IMG/VR virus record: IMGVR_UViG_3300023223_001973
Location: 1-64,000 of that record
DNA: 64,000 nt
Origin: a virus
Direction: 5' to 3' (one strand)
The notes under the pieces were generated by a model that did no database searches, was not told where the DNA came from, and saw nothing but the letters and a program-made list of their open reading frames with translations. This document shows, one piece after another, positions 5,730 through 13,999 of the stretch (position 1 is its first letter; each line of letters opens with the position of its first letter). The translations under genes and the position numbers were made by a program.

Positions 5730-6326
5730 GTGGTTACTAGCTCCCTAAGTGAGGTTGGGTTTGCTATAGGGAATGGAGAGACAAGGAATGGCGTCGATCT
5801 CGGACATATCTCTCAGTATGGTGTTATCTACGGCTGTAATGCGCTATATCGCGACTTCTCTCCTGACATCCTAGTCTCTGTTGATCGTCTTATGATTGGC
5901 GAGATCATGGAGTCTGATTACTCGGGCCGCATGATCTATCGATCTCGTGAGGAGAAAGGTTGGTTGCACTCTACCTGGGAAGATAGGTCATATATTGATA
6001 AAGGGTGGTCAGCAGGCCCGACTGCTGTATGGTTGATGTGTAAGCGACATGTGAACATTAGGCGTATATTCCTAGTAGGATTTGATTTGGATAGTACACC
6101 CGGATCAGGTGGGAAAGATCATCAGAACAACATCTACAAAGGAACCGCCAATTATCGTACGGCTGATGATCCTAATGCTCCTTCAAGGAACTGGGAGAAG
6201 CAGCTCTTGCAGGTGTTTAAGGAGTTTGGGCATATCCAGTTTGTAAGGGTTGGTGGGGAGGATCCACCAATACCCTGGCGACAGTTCTCTAACGTGTATC
6301 AAAACGACCTTGATATCTTGCCTTAG
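5730..6326 (+). CDS. Rossmann-like protein of the glycan locus (DUF115/MAF-like)
   Basis: A 198-residue protein with a GTG start. The N-terminal FAIGNGETRNGVDL, GCNALYRDF and VSVDRLM segments match a family I know from phages and from flagellin or surface-glycosylation loci (DUF115/MptE-like Rossmann fold). The central WSAGPTAVWLM and FLVGFDLD segments fit a nucleotide-sugar-type fold. It opens a run of glycosyltransferase genes, which supports a sugar-related role. Specific activity unknown. Confidence 0.55.
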   Translation: MVTSSLSEVGFAIGNGETRNGVDLGHISQYGVIYGCNALYRDFSPDILVSVDRLMIGEIMESDYSGRMIYRSREEKGWLHSTWEDRSYIDKGWSAGPTAVWLMCKRHVNIRRIFLVGFDLDSTPGSGGKDHQNNIYKGTANYRTADDPNAPSRNWEKQLLQVFKEFGHIQFVRVGGEDPPIPWRQFSNVYQNDLDILP

Positions 6327-6333
6327 GGGGTGT

Positions 6334-7200
6334 ATTATTATCGTTCAGGTGCCTACCGGGATTGGAGACTTCTCTTGGGTCTATAGCAAACTTGCTTCTC
6401 TTGAGATTCCAGTGACAATAGAGGTCTGTGCCGGAGGACCTGCTCGCCTTCAACCTATAGCTGAGCTGCTTCCTCGCATTGAGAGGATGTATACTGGAAA
6501 TATAGGTTATGGTGAGCTAGCTGTGAAGCAGCTGCCTGCCGAGACAACTCGTGCTCAGTTGATGGCCTGGCCCGCAGGTGCACCTATTCCACTCTCATGC
6601 AATACCCACCTGGAGAATGGTAATCGTGTGGAGACCTGGCTCCCAGATATTCCTACCTATCACCATTACCCTGTTCTAGTCTCTCAGCAGGACATTGACC
6701 AGGCCAAGGCTCTTGTTCCCTTCAAGGACTATGTCTGTATCTATGCCTCAAGTAAGGCTACTTGTGCTACCTGGACGGGGTGGATGGGTCCTCAGTGGGT
6801 CGAGTTTATGAATCTATTCCGGGATAAGATAGCACCTATGAGCTTTGTTCTGATTGGTGCACAATGGGATGTGGATCTTGGAGTAGAGGTTCAACAGTGT
6901 GCTGCTGTTGCTCAGATACCCTTTGTTAATCTAGTGAACCTAACCAGGTTGGGTACTGCCTTAAAGATTATCAAGAACTCTCATTATATGGTGTCATTCC
7001 CGTCTGGGATGGGCATTATGTCTCATGTTATTCGTCAGCCCTGCACAATGTTCTATCCTTCTCCTCTTGTCAAGATGCTTCGTACTTTTGTATCTCCAGA
7101 GTCAGCTGCTCTGAATAGGTTTCATGAGACTATTTTCTGCCCACCTGCAGAGCTTATACAATGGCTGCTTGATGTTTATAAGATTAAGGAGCATCTATGA
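6334..7200 (+). CDS. GT9-like glycosyltransferase (probable ATT start)
   Basis: About 288 residues. The protein naturally begins with a beta strand (IIIVQVPTGIGDFSWVYSKL) typical of glycosyltransferase family 9 / heptosyltransferase-like proteins. The C-terminal half has HYMVSFPSGMGIMSHV, the usual nucleotide-sugar-binding region. No ATG, GTG or TTG sits at the right place: the only upstream in-frame ATG (6250) lies deep in the previous gene. AGGGGG at 6325-6330 is followed by ATT ATT ATC, so ATT at 6334 or 6337 is the likely start. TTG at 6310 and GTG at 6349 are less likely alternatives. Confidence 0.6.
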   Translation: MIIVQVPTGIGDFSWVYSKLASLEIPVTIEVCAGGPARLQPIAELLPRIERMYTGNIGYGELAVKQLPAETTRAQLMAWPAGAPIPLSCNTHLENGNRVETWLPDIPTYHHYPVLVSQQDIDQAKALVPFKDYVCIYASSKATCATWTGWMGPQWVEFMNLFRDKIAPMSFVLIGAQWDVDLGVEVQQCAAVAQIPFVNLVNLTRLGTALKIIKNSHYMVSFPSGMGIMSHVIRQPCTMFYPSPLVKMLRTFVSPESAALNRFHETIFCPPAELIQWLLDVYKIKEHL

Positions 7201-8051
7201 GGCCTGACTGCGTGAAGGTAGGCTATGGTGATCCACAGCATGGAATTGCTCTTTCTGTAGTGGTCCTATTTTGTGACTTTGATGATGAACAGACGAGGGC
7301 CTCGGCAACTGCTTGCCTACTGTCTGTTCGCGAGACTGCCCCCGTGGATTGTGAGATCATCTGTGTACTGAATAACGTCTCGACTGAGCTTCTTGCCTTC
7401 GTGGAACATGCTGCTGATCGTGATGGTCGCATTGTATTGATTAATCTTAGTGTAAACTTGGGCGTGGTGGCTAAGAATCTGGGTTATGAGATTGCCCAAG
7501 GTAAGCTCATCTTCTCCATCGATGGTGACGTTCTAGTTAGGGATAGGAAGGCCTTTACTGATTGTGTTACCTTTATGGAGAGCCGTAGACATATTCATAC
7601 AGCTCTGATAGGTCCATGTGGTGGTATCTTGGACAAGGAACGATGGACTGATGAAGACTGGCCTATTGCTAAGTGGGAAGAGGGCTCTAATGCCTTTGGG
7701 TATGATGATCCTATCGACTTTGGTGGTGAGGTTGCTGATCTTCATGGCATGAAGGTAGATGCCATACCCAGCTTGTTCTGGTGCTTTCGCAAGGAGGTCA
7801 TGGAGGAGGTAGGATCTCTGGACTGGAGGTTTGGTCCCTTTGTAGGATCTGACTCTGATTTTTGCTTTCGTGTTAAGGAGGCAGGATACGATATATGCCT
7901 TGTGAGAGTTCCTATTACCCATTATGGAGGTGGTGCGAGTACGCACAAGGCCTTCAAGAAGGACATTGATTTCCTAAGGGGAAGTCATATCAAGCTGCTC
8001 TACGATCTGTGGTATGAGAAGTTTGATGTGATAAGTGAGGGAGGCAAATGA
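7197..8051 (+). CDS. Family 2 (GT-A) glycosyltransferase
   Basis: A 284-residue protein starting at an ATG that overlaps the upstream TGA. It shows the GT2 order: an N-terminal SVVVLFCDF strand, an NNVS loop, NLGVVAKNLGYEIAQG, an SIDGDVLV metal-binding DXD-type motif, then FRKEVMEEVGSLDW and a GSDSDFCFRVKEAGYD acceptor-site region. It transfers a sugar from a nucleotide donor; the substrate is unknown. The signature is strong. Confidence 0.88.
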   Translation: MRPDCVKVGYGDPQHGIALSVVVLFCDFDDEQTRASATACLLSVRETAPVDCEIICVLNNVSTELLAFVEHAADRDGRIVLINLSVNLGVVAKNLGYEIAQGKLIFSIDGDVLVRDRKAFTDCVTFMESRRHIHTALIGPCGGILDKERWTDEDWPIAKWEEGSNAFGYDDPIDFGGEVADLHGMKVDAIPSLFWCFRKEVMEEVGSLDWRFGPFVGSDSDFCFRVKEAGYDICLVRVPITHYGGGASTHKAFKKDIDFLRGSHIKLLYDLWYEKFDVISEGGK

Positions 8052-8052
8052 T

Positions 8053-8385
8053 ATGAGTTTACTAGCAGTTCAACGTTTGACTGGTCGGGGCGAGATTCCG
8101 ATTGAGTTAGACTTTATGACTATTCCTGAGGCTCTTAAGGATGCTAAGGATTCGGATAGAATTGTAGTTGATGCCCGTACTATGCGGATGTTGTTTGGGT
8201 TTTGTGAGGATTGGGGGCCTCTTTCCAAGGAGAAGTGTGCTGCTCAGTATAAGAGGTTTGTAACAGCTGAGTTCTTGGATCGATGTATAAACTGTATGGA
8301 GGCAGTGGTGCAAGATGAGGCAACGAAGGAGCAAGTTCAATACTTCCTGGATCGGTTGAAAGGAGTAATGAAGGAAGAGTTGTGA
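8053..8385 (+). CDS. Hypothetical protein, 110 aa
   Basis: ATG 8053 is preferred because GGGAGG lies 8 bp upstream; the open frame extends back to a GTG at 8035. It is predicted mostly helical, with an EALKDAKDSDRIVVDARTMRMLFGF segment. No recognised domain. It follows the GT2 gene by 1 bp. Confidence 0.6.
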   Translation: MSLLAVQRLTGRGEIPIELDFMTIPEALKDAKDSDRIVVDARTMRMLFGFCEDWGPLSKEKCAAQYKRFVTAEFLDRCINCMEAVVQDEATKEQVQYFLDRLKGVMKEEL

Positions 8386-8412
8386 GTCCGGTACCAAATT
8401 ATAGCTATCATT

Positions 8413-8437
8413 GTAACGGAATCTGATCTTGAGGGTA
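8413..8437 (+). promoter_or_regulatory. Possible degenerate ECF-type promoter
   Basis: GTAAC at 8413-8417, a 16-nt spacer and GGTA at 8434-8437: one mismatch in each half of TGAAC-N16-CGTA. It is in the only sizeable gap before the radical SAM gene. Given two mismatches this could be chance. Confidence 0.25.
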
Positions 8438-8449
8438 CTGCTATATACA

Positions 8450-8497
8450 ATGAATCTATCTCACATTGGGACCTTTAACCCCAAGGGTGACTCATGA
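8450..8497 (+). CDS. Possible 15-residue leader peptide
   Basis: ATG 8450 opens a 15-codon frame (MNLSHIGTFNPKGDS) whose TGA overlaps the ATG of the radical SAM gene as ATGA. Such coupling is the same as between real genes here. A GAGGG is about 14 bp upstream, farther than ideal. It could be a translational-coupling leader or chance. Confidence 0.3.
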   Translation: MNLSHIGTFNPKGDS

Positions 8498-9927
8498 AAG
8501 TTCTATTTGTCGCTAAAGAGTTGAGGATGGACCCCCTCGGCATCATGTATCTCAGTGCCCAGCTCAAGCATGAAGGGCATGAGGTTGAGCTTGCCCGGAT
8601 GGATGACAAGAAGGCGTCGGGTCATGATGTGGTCAAGAGGTTCCAGCCCGACGTGCTAGCATATTCCATGTGCTCTGGTCTAGAGTGCTTCTATGAACAG
8701 TGGGATAAGGAGTTTCGTAAGCTGATCAACCATAGGGTTCGGAGCATGTGGGGTGGACCCGCGGTCACCTTTGATGTTGCCTTGAGGGCTCGTCTAAGTC
8801 AGGGCCCTGACAATATGGCCTTTGGTGGTGAGTGCGAGAAGTCATTTGCTGAATACTTGCGGACCTGGGAGGAGCCCAAGCCCAGTATCGTGGATCTTGA
8901 TGAGGTTCTCCCTCCTGATAGGGCTATCGCATATCAATTCGAGAGCCTGAGGAATAACCCCATCAAGAATGTTCTTACCCGCCGTGGTTGTCACTATGGC
9001 TGTTCCTACTGCTTCAATCGGGACTGGAACAAGATGTTCCGGAAGCAGCTCCCCAAGGGCATCTATCGGTACCACTCACCCGAACGCGTGGTTGAGGAGT
9101 GCCGGCAGGTCATGAAGGACTGGCCTGTGGAGATGTTCAACTTCGTGGATGACAACTATGCCTCATCTGAGGAATGGTTAGAGGAGTTTGCTCCTATCTA
9201 CAAGAAGGAGATAGGACTCCCCTTCTTCTGCTCCGTCCGTCCGGAGGATGCCCAGAAGAATGGTCCCATCATTCCTCTGATTAAGGCTGCTGGTGGCTGG
9301 ATCGTGAACATGGCCATTGAGTCCGCCAACAAGGAGAACCGGAAGCGTGTTCTCATCCGTGGTGGTAAGGGCCTCCAGCCTGTGATTGACACCATCAACG
9401 AAGTCCACAAGCACGGCATGGTCACTCGCCTGCAAAACATTGTTGGCCTGCCGGTAGAGGACCCGCTTGCTGACGCTTATGAGACTCTGGATTTCAACAT
9501 CATGGCCAAGCCTACCTCTTCATGGGCCGCTCTTCTTCAGCCTTATCGTGGGACCAAGGTCAACGAGATCGCTGAAGCAGGTGGCTTCCTGGCTGAGGAT
9601 CATGTTACCGATGAGGAGTTCTTCGGAAGGTCTGCGCTTAAGATTCGGGATAAGAGGAAGGTCGAGAGACTGCATAAGTTGTGGCCTCTGCTCACCTGCT
9701 ATCCCATCTTCCGGAAGATTGCACCTCTTCTGATCCGTATACCGCTGCCCTTCAGCTGGTTCACGTGGTTCTTCAAGTATACGAAGAAGCACTTCGCTGA
9801 ACGGGATCTGTGGGTTGTATGTCGTAAGAAGTCAGCTCGGGATGCCAACCTGCCCTTCCCTGTCAATTCTGCTCCGAATAAGAAAAAGATAGATGCTGAG
9901 GCACTTGAGACAGCATTGGATTGTTGA
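8494..9927 (+). CDS. B12-binding-type radical SAM enzyme
   Basis: A 477-residue protein. Residues 1-120 resemble a cobalamin-binding Rossmann domain (MKVLFVAKEL, then GIMYLSAQLKHEGHEVEL). The radical SAM barrel follows, with the cluster motif C166-x3-C170-x2-C173 in RGCHYGCSYCF. Enzymes of this layout methylate unactivated carbons or remodel natural products, sugars and nucleic acids. The C-terminal 80 residues contain an aromatic-rich helix (FSWFTWFFKY) that may contact membrane. Next to methyltransferases, sulfotransferase-like and glycosyltransferase genes, a glycan-modifying role is likely but inferred. Its TGA stop forms a TGAAC. Confidence 0.85.
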   Translation: MKVLFVAKELRMDPLGIMYLSAQLKHEGHEVELARMDDKKASGHDVVKRFQPDVLAYSMCSGLECFYEQWDKEFRKLINHRVRSMWGGPAVTFDVALRARLSQGPDNMAFGGECEKSFAEYLRTWEEPKPSIVDLDEVLPPDRAIAYQFESLRNNPIKNVLTRRGCHYGCSYCFNRDWNKMFRKQLPKGIYRYHSPERVVEECRQVMKDWPVEMFNFVDDNYASSEEWLEEFAPIYKKEIGLPFFCSVRPEDAQKNGPIIPLIKAAGGWIVNMAIESANKENRKRVLIRGGKGLQPVIDTINEVHKHGMVTRLQNIVGLPVEDPLADAYETLDFNIMAKPTSSWAALLQPYRGTKVNEIAEAGGFLAEDHVTDEEFFGRSALKIRDKRKVERLHKLWPLLTCYPIFRKIAPLLIRIPLPFSWFTWFFKYTKKHFAERDLWVVCRKKSARDANLPFPVNSAPNKKKIDAEALETALDC

Positions 9928-9954
9928 ACATTCTAGCTGGGACGTATTGGTTGT

Positions 9955-10725
9955 ATGAACTGTTATATGACCAAGGTTCCTTGGGTCTCCCACCCTGGCG
10001 ATGATCTCTCGATTCTAGGTGAGAAGGATGGTCTTACTGTCCTTCGGTGTTCCTTCTGTGGTCTAATCCAAGTTGACCATACGGACAAGGAAGCCTACCT
10101 AGACTCCTACCGCACTGCAGATGGTTACTTTACACGACGTGTAATGATAGGCCATGAGTCATATGCGGCTCGCCTTGCGCATGATGTGAGGGTGTCTGAG
10201 ATCCGAGTACGAAATCTCTTGTGGAGACTTCGCGCGCGGTCAAGGAGTAAGATATCCTTACTAGACATAGGGTGTGGGAATGGTGGCTTCATTAAGGCTG
10301 CTATCTCTCATGACTTCGATTGTCTCGGCGTTGATCTGTCACCTTATTTCACTAAGTGTAATGTGGAAGGCATTACTGGTGCCTCCTTTATGTGTCGTGA
10401 TCTGATTGCTCAGGGTAATGAGGGTCTGGGTCCTTTTGATGTGATTACGTTCCACGATAGCTTTGAACACTTTCTTGACCCTGTCGCCTATGTTGAGGCC
10501 CTAAGACCATTGCACAGTCCTGGGGGTCTGATAGTTGTTGAGATGCCTGATACTTCCTGCAATGAGTATGCTGAAGAGGGCATGAACTGGCGACACATGA
10601 AGCCCAAGGAACATCCGTTTCTGTATCGTGAGCAGATTATTGCTGATATGTTCAGGGATCTGGGTGTGGCTCTTGTCGATGTTGTCTATCCCATCCCTGG
10701 AAGGATGATTTTGTATCTGGGTTAG
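9955..10725 (+). CDS. SAM-dependent methyltransferase
   Basis: A 256-residue class I methyltransferase. An N-terminal Cys pair (RCSFCGL) suggests a small zinc-binding head, as in some sugar C-methyltransferases. The Rossmann motif I is LLDIGCGNGGF, and the post-motif FDVITFHDSFEHFLDPVAY is typical of the methyltransf_23 group. A C-terminal RMILYLG strand completes the fold. The ATG lies 9 nt after a CGTA, so the mRNA may be leaderless if that site is a promoter. Substrate unknown, probably a sugar given the neighbours. Confidence 0.85.
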   Translation: MNCYMTKVPWVSHPGDDLSILGEKDGLTVLRCSFCGLIQVDHTDKEAYLDSYRTADGYFTRRVMIGHESYAARLAHDVRVSEIRVRNLLWRLRARSRSKISLLDIGCGNGGFIKAAISHDFDCLGVDLSPYFTKCNVEGITGASFMCRDLIAQGNEGLGPFDVITFHDSFEHFLDPVAYVEALRPLHSPGGLIVVEMPDTSCNEYAEEGMNWRHMKPKEHPFLYREQIIADMFRDLGVALVDVVYPIPGRMILYLG

Positions 10726-10727
10726 TA

Positions 10728-11384
10728 ATGGAGAAAACTCAGCTTACCCCCCACGAGTTCCAGGCGCTTTATGAGAATGTAAAGTGTCCCGGCGATCCTT
10801 CTCGGTTCAATCATTACGTCCAGTCTGCCTGGATTAAGTTCCAGATCGCTAGACTACTTCAACCTTCTAATATTGTGGAGTTAGGGGTCCGTGCTGGATA
10901 CTCAGCTTGGTCTCTGCATCATGGTTGGCCTATAGCCAACATTATAGCCTATGACAGCTATCAATCTGGCTATCAGGGAACTCAGGGACATGAGCTTGAG
11001 CTACAAGTTCATGCTGAAGAACTGCTTGAGAGGTTAGGAATAGAGCTTAGGATTGAGGATACGCAGAAGCTGAAGTCTATTCCATCTGCTGCTCTGTATC
11101 ATGTTGACGCAGACCATACTTATGAAGGTTGCTATAAGGACATTAAGCTATGCATGAACTCAAATGACGAAGCTGTGATAGTGGTTCATGACAGTAATGC
11201 TGATGCAGTTCATAGCGCAATAAAGGATGTAGTTACTTCAGCTAATCCTAGATGGTTCTGGGATAATATATCAAGTCATTGGGGTGATGCCGTCATCAGT
11301 AGGCGTCTTGAACCCTGGGTAGATAAGGTTAAACCGTTCCCTCCTAAGTTAGTGAAGTCTGACCCTGGCTGGCCCGATGAGTAG
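10728..11384 (+). CDS. Class I methyltransferase (Methyltransf_24-like)
   Basis: A 218-residue protein. Motif I is NIVELGVRAGYSAW, and ALYHVDADHTYEGCYKDIKL is the hallmark of the methyltransferase-24 family often found in glycan and natural-product loci. A VIVVHDSNAD strand follows. It begins 2 bp after the previous methyltransferase and overlaps the next gene by 8 bp. Substrate unknown. Confidence 0.8.
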   Translation: MEKTQLTPHEFQALYENVKCPGDPSRFNHYVQSAWIKFQIARLLQPSNIVELGVRAGYSAWSLHHGWPIANIIAYDSYQSGYQGTQGHELELQVHAEELLERLGIELRIEDTQKLKSIPSAALYHVDADHTYEGCYKDIKLCMNSNDEAVIVVHDSNADAVHSAIKDVVTSANPRWFWDNISSHWGDAVISRRLEPWVDKVKPFPPKLVKSDPGWPDE

Positions 11385-12105
11385 GCTCATTTACTTTGAG
11401 TCCTTCCCACACACTGGGTCCTGGTTCTTGATCAACTTTATCATGTCCCATCCTGAAGTGGGTGGGTTCCTCCCTGCATACCAGCTACCACTCGCCCTAA
11501 TGGGTGTAGATAACCCTCGCAAGGTGCTTGGAGGTCCTAATGATAAACCTCCGATCACTGAACATATGGGGACTGAACATTCTGTAACCTTGGTTCATTC
11601 CCACTGTCAAGGGGCTGATAGCTGTGCTTGGACCTTCCTTAACCTGCATCATGGTGTTCTGGTCTCACTTCGCGACCCATTAATGATCCTTGTTAGCTGG
11701 AAGCAGTCTGTACCCAACTTCAACCAAGGTCAGGTGGCAAGGTACTGGAGACGGTATTGTGCCTGGTACCCTCATCTTGGGAACCTTTGTGATGTAATCT
11801 ACTTTCCTATTGACTGGCTTGCTGGTGAATCTGTTGATACGAGATCATGGTACCTTATCCAGGTGTTGGACTGCTTCGATCTAGAAACTCATACCAACAT
11901 CATACATGAGACTGCTTCCTCTTGGGAGAGGGTGGGAGGTACTGGTGAGGGTTATCGTGCTGAGGCTCAGAAGGCGTATGATGATAGAGATGTGGAGTTC
12001 TTCGAGCGTACTATTCCTGAGGGGTTTAAGGTTCTGCGTGAATCAGAGGATCTTATGAGGCCCTTCCTCGAGCAGTGGTATAAGGACCTGTTATGGTGGT
12101 CATGA
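11377..12105 (+). CDS. Sulfotransferase-like protein 1
   Basis: A 242-residue protein. FPHTGSWFLINF at residues 10-21 fits the PAPS 5'-phosphosulfate-binding loop of sulfotransferases, and SLRDPLMILVSW fits the 3'-phosphate motif (RDP...S). Such enzymes move sulfate from PAPS to hydroxyls of sugars or lipids. The sequence is divergent, so activity is a prediction. The next gene is a second protein of the same type. Overlaps both neighbours. Confidence 0.6.
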   Translation: MSRLIYFESFPHTGSWFLINFIMSHPEVGGFLPAYQLPLALMGVDNPRKVLGGPNDKPPITEHMGTEHSVTLVHSHCQGADSCAWTFLNLHHGVLVSLRDPLMILVSWKQSVPNFNQGQVARYWRRYCAWYPHLGNLCDVIYFPIDWLAGESVDTRSWYLIQVLDCFDLETHTNIIHETASSWERVGGTGEGYRAEAQKAYDDRDVEFFERTIPEGFKVLRESEDLMRPFLEQWYKDLLWWS

Positions 12106-12812
12106 ATGATTCTTCTGTCATATTGGTTTGTACCTCTGGTAGGAGTGGTTCTCTCTATTTGAATGAAGTCTTTAAGCATCATAAGACCGGTGAGCAGGTT
12201 GTTCTCCATGAAGAGGGTGGTCGCCCTCCTTGGCGTGAAGATTTACCTGGACTTGCTGAGTCTGGCAAGGGTCTAATTCTGACTGGTCGCAATGCTATTG
12301 CTAGTTTAGGAGTGGAGTTGGCCCCTTATACACCTAAAGTTCTACACTTAGTGAGGAATGTACATGATGTCTGTATGAGCTGGTATGAGAGGATTCCTCA
12401 AGATCATTATAATCCTGAGCATGTTGCAGGGTTTTGGCCGTATGGTAACTCTTTTTCTCATTTAGATCGTAGGTGGTCTGAGTATCAGACCTATATATGG
12501 CATTGGTTCAGTACTTACTATGCTGGATTAAGTCTGTATCCTGTGCATACAACTCGTCAGTTGTATTTCCCTGATCTAAATGATGTTGATGCTATGAATG
12601 CTATATTGGATTGGTTAGGTATGATGGAGTTGTGTAATTCTAAGTCTTTAGAGCAGTGCCTTGGTGCTAAGAATTCTAGGATTAAGCATCGGTCTGGATC
12701 TCATATTGATACTGAACATGAGATGCACGAATGGCTTGATACTATGAGTGACCGTTCTAAAGAAAAAGTAAGAACAGTGGCTCGGAGTTTGGGAGAGGGG
12801 TACTCAATATGA
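12102..12812 (+). CDS. Sulfotransferase-like protein 2
   Basis: ATG 12102 is chosen for its ATGA overlap with the upstream stop; an in-frame ATG at 12093 adds three residues. CTSGRSGSLYLNEVF (residues 10-24) is a good PAPS-loop motif (SGRSGS), and HLVRNVHDVCMSW is the matching RN...S motif. A stretch of AT-richer codons around 12.4-12.7 kb differs from the preceding genes. Its substrate is unknown. With the previous gene it forms a tandem pair. Confidence 0.65.
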   Translation: MNDSSVILVCTSGRSGSLYLNEVFKHHKTGEQVVLHEEGGRPPWREDLPGLAESGKGLILTGRNAIASLGVELAPYTPKVLHLVRNVHDVCMSWYERIPQDHYNPEHVAGFWPYGNSFSHLDRRWSEYQTYIWHWFSTYYAGLSLYPVHTTRQLYFPDLNDVDAMNAILDWLGMMELCNSKSLEQCLGAKNSRIKHRSGSHIDTEHEMHEWLDTMSDRSKEKVRTVARSLGEGYSI

Positions 12813-13999
12813 AGGTCTTGATGTCCTGTCGACAGCACCCCAAGCACCTGTGTGGTGGTCTATCCATTGCTTCCTGGAATACAGCTAAGGCTGCTCGTGA
12901 TGCTGGTCATGATGTGACCTTCCTTACCGCTGAACATCCTAGTCAACCTGATCTTGCCGAAACAGAAGAGGATGGTATTAAGGTTTCCTGGGTGCAAGGT
13001 ATGTTCCATGACTCCACCGGTTATCCTGATCTATATAAGTGCCTACGTGCCCATAAGGAATGGGTCATGGGGTTCGACATTCTGCATAGCCAGTCATCTG
13101 CACTGACTCCTTGCCTAGAGTGGGGCAAGCCCATCATCTTCCAAGACCATGGAACAATGCTAGCTGCCATGCAGGATGATATGAACATGCATGCCTTTGG
13201 CATGGAGAAGAAGTTTGGCATTGCACTTGGTACCTCCTGGAAGACCGATGTAGCCTACAACAAGATGTATGACGAGTTTACCCTCTGTATTGAGGGTCAG
13301 CGTGAGATGGATTATCTTCGTAAGTTCACTCAGGTGTGGGCTACATCTGCTATCTCTGCTGAGGATCTAGTAACTCGGTACTTTCTATGTAATGTAAGGT
13401 TGTTCTATCACTCCATCTATGATCTTGTGTATCCAGGTCCTCGTGAGGCTGCTTCCACACCTGTGGTAGGGTTCTTCGCACTGGAGTTGGATGCTCCTCA
13501 GAAGTATGCCAAGCTAGGTCTCAGTCAGCTGTTGCCCATTAAGGACCAGATCTCTATCAAGTTGGTCGGGAATGGACCTGTGACAGTGGCCTGGGCGAAG
13601 GAACACTTCCCTCGTGTAGAGTATACGGGATACCTTCAAGAGTCTGATGCCTTCCAAGCTCTATGTTCAGTGGATGTCCTGTTTGAGTGCTCATGCCACC
13701 ATCGTGGTCTGAACCTTGCAGGGATTACTGCAATGGGCTTGGGTATCCCTGTTATAGCCTACCCAACTGGTGGTCACCCTGATATGATTGGAGAGGAAGC
13801 TCTATATAATATATATGGACCTGGTGGGGCACTGGTTGATCCGTTTGATGATCAGATGGCGTGCGAGGCAGTCAGGAATATTACTATTAACAGGTCTGTT
13901 CGTAGTGTGAAGGCCCGCTTACAGTTTGAGAGCAAGTTCCTTCCAAAGATCGTATCCAAGCGATTGGATGAACTGTATGCAGAGATTCTTTCCGGGTAA
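12809..13999 (+). CDS. GT4-type (GT-B) glycosyltransferase
   Basis: A 396-residue protein starting at an ATG overlapping the upstream TGA. N-terminal GGLSIASWNTAKAARDAGHDVTFLT is the GT-B acceptor-domain start. The C-terminal half has the donor-domain pattern KLVGNGP, VEYTGYL, a FECSCHHRGLNLAGITAMGLGIPVIA stretch and PTGGHPDMI with the glutamate-bearing loop. It likely adds one sugar of the glycan made by this locus. Confidence 0.85.
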   Translation: MKVLMSCRQHPKHLCGGLSIASWNTAKAARDAGHDVTFLTAEHPSQPDLAETEEDGIKVSWVQGMFHDSTGYPDLYKCLRAHKEWVMGFDILHSQSSALTPCLEWGKPIIFQDHGTMLAAMQDDMNMHAFGMEKKFGIALGTSWKTDVAYNKMYDEFTLCIEGQREMDYLRKFTQVWATSAISAEDLVTRYFLCNVRLFYHSIYDLVYPGPREAASTPVVGFFALELDAPQKYAKLGLSQLLPIKDQISIKLVGNGPVTVAWAKEHFPRVEYTGYLQESDAFQALCSVDVLFECSCHHRGLNLAGITAMGLGIPVIAYPTGGHPDMIGEEALYNIYGPGGALVDPFDDQMACEAVRNITINRSVRSVKARLQFESKFLPKIVSKRLDELYAEILSG

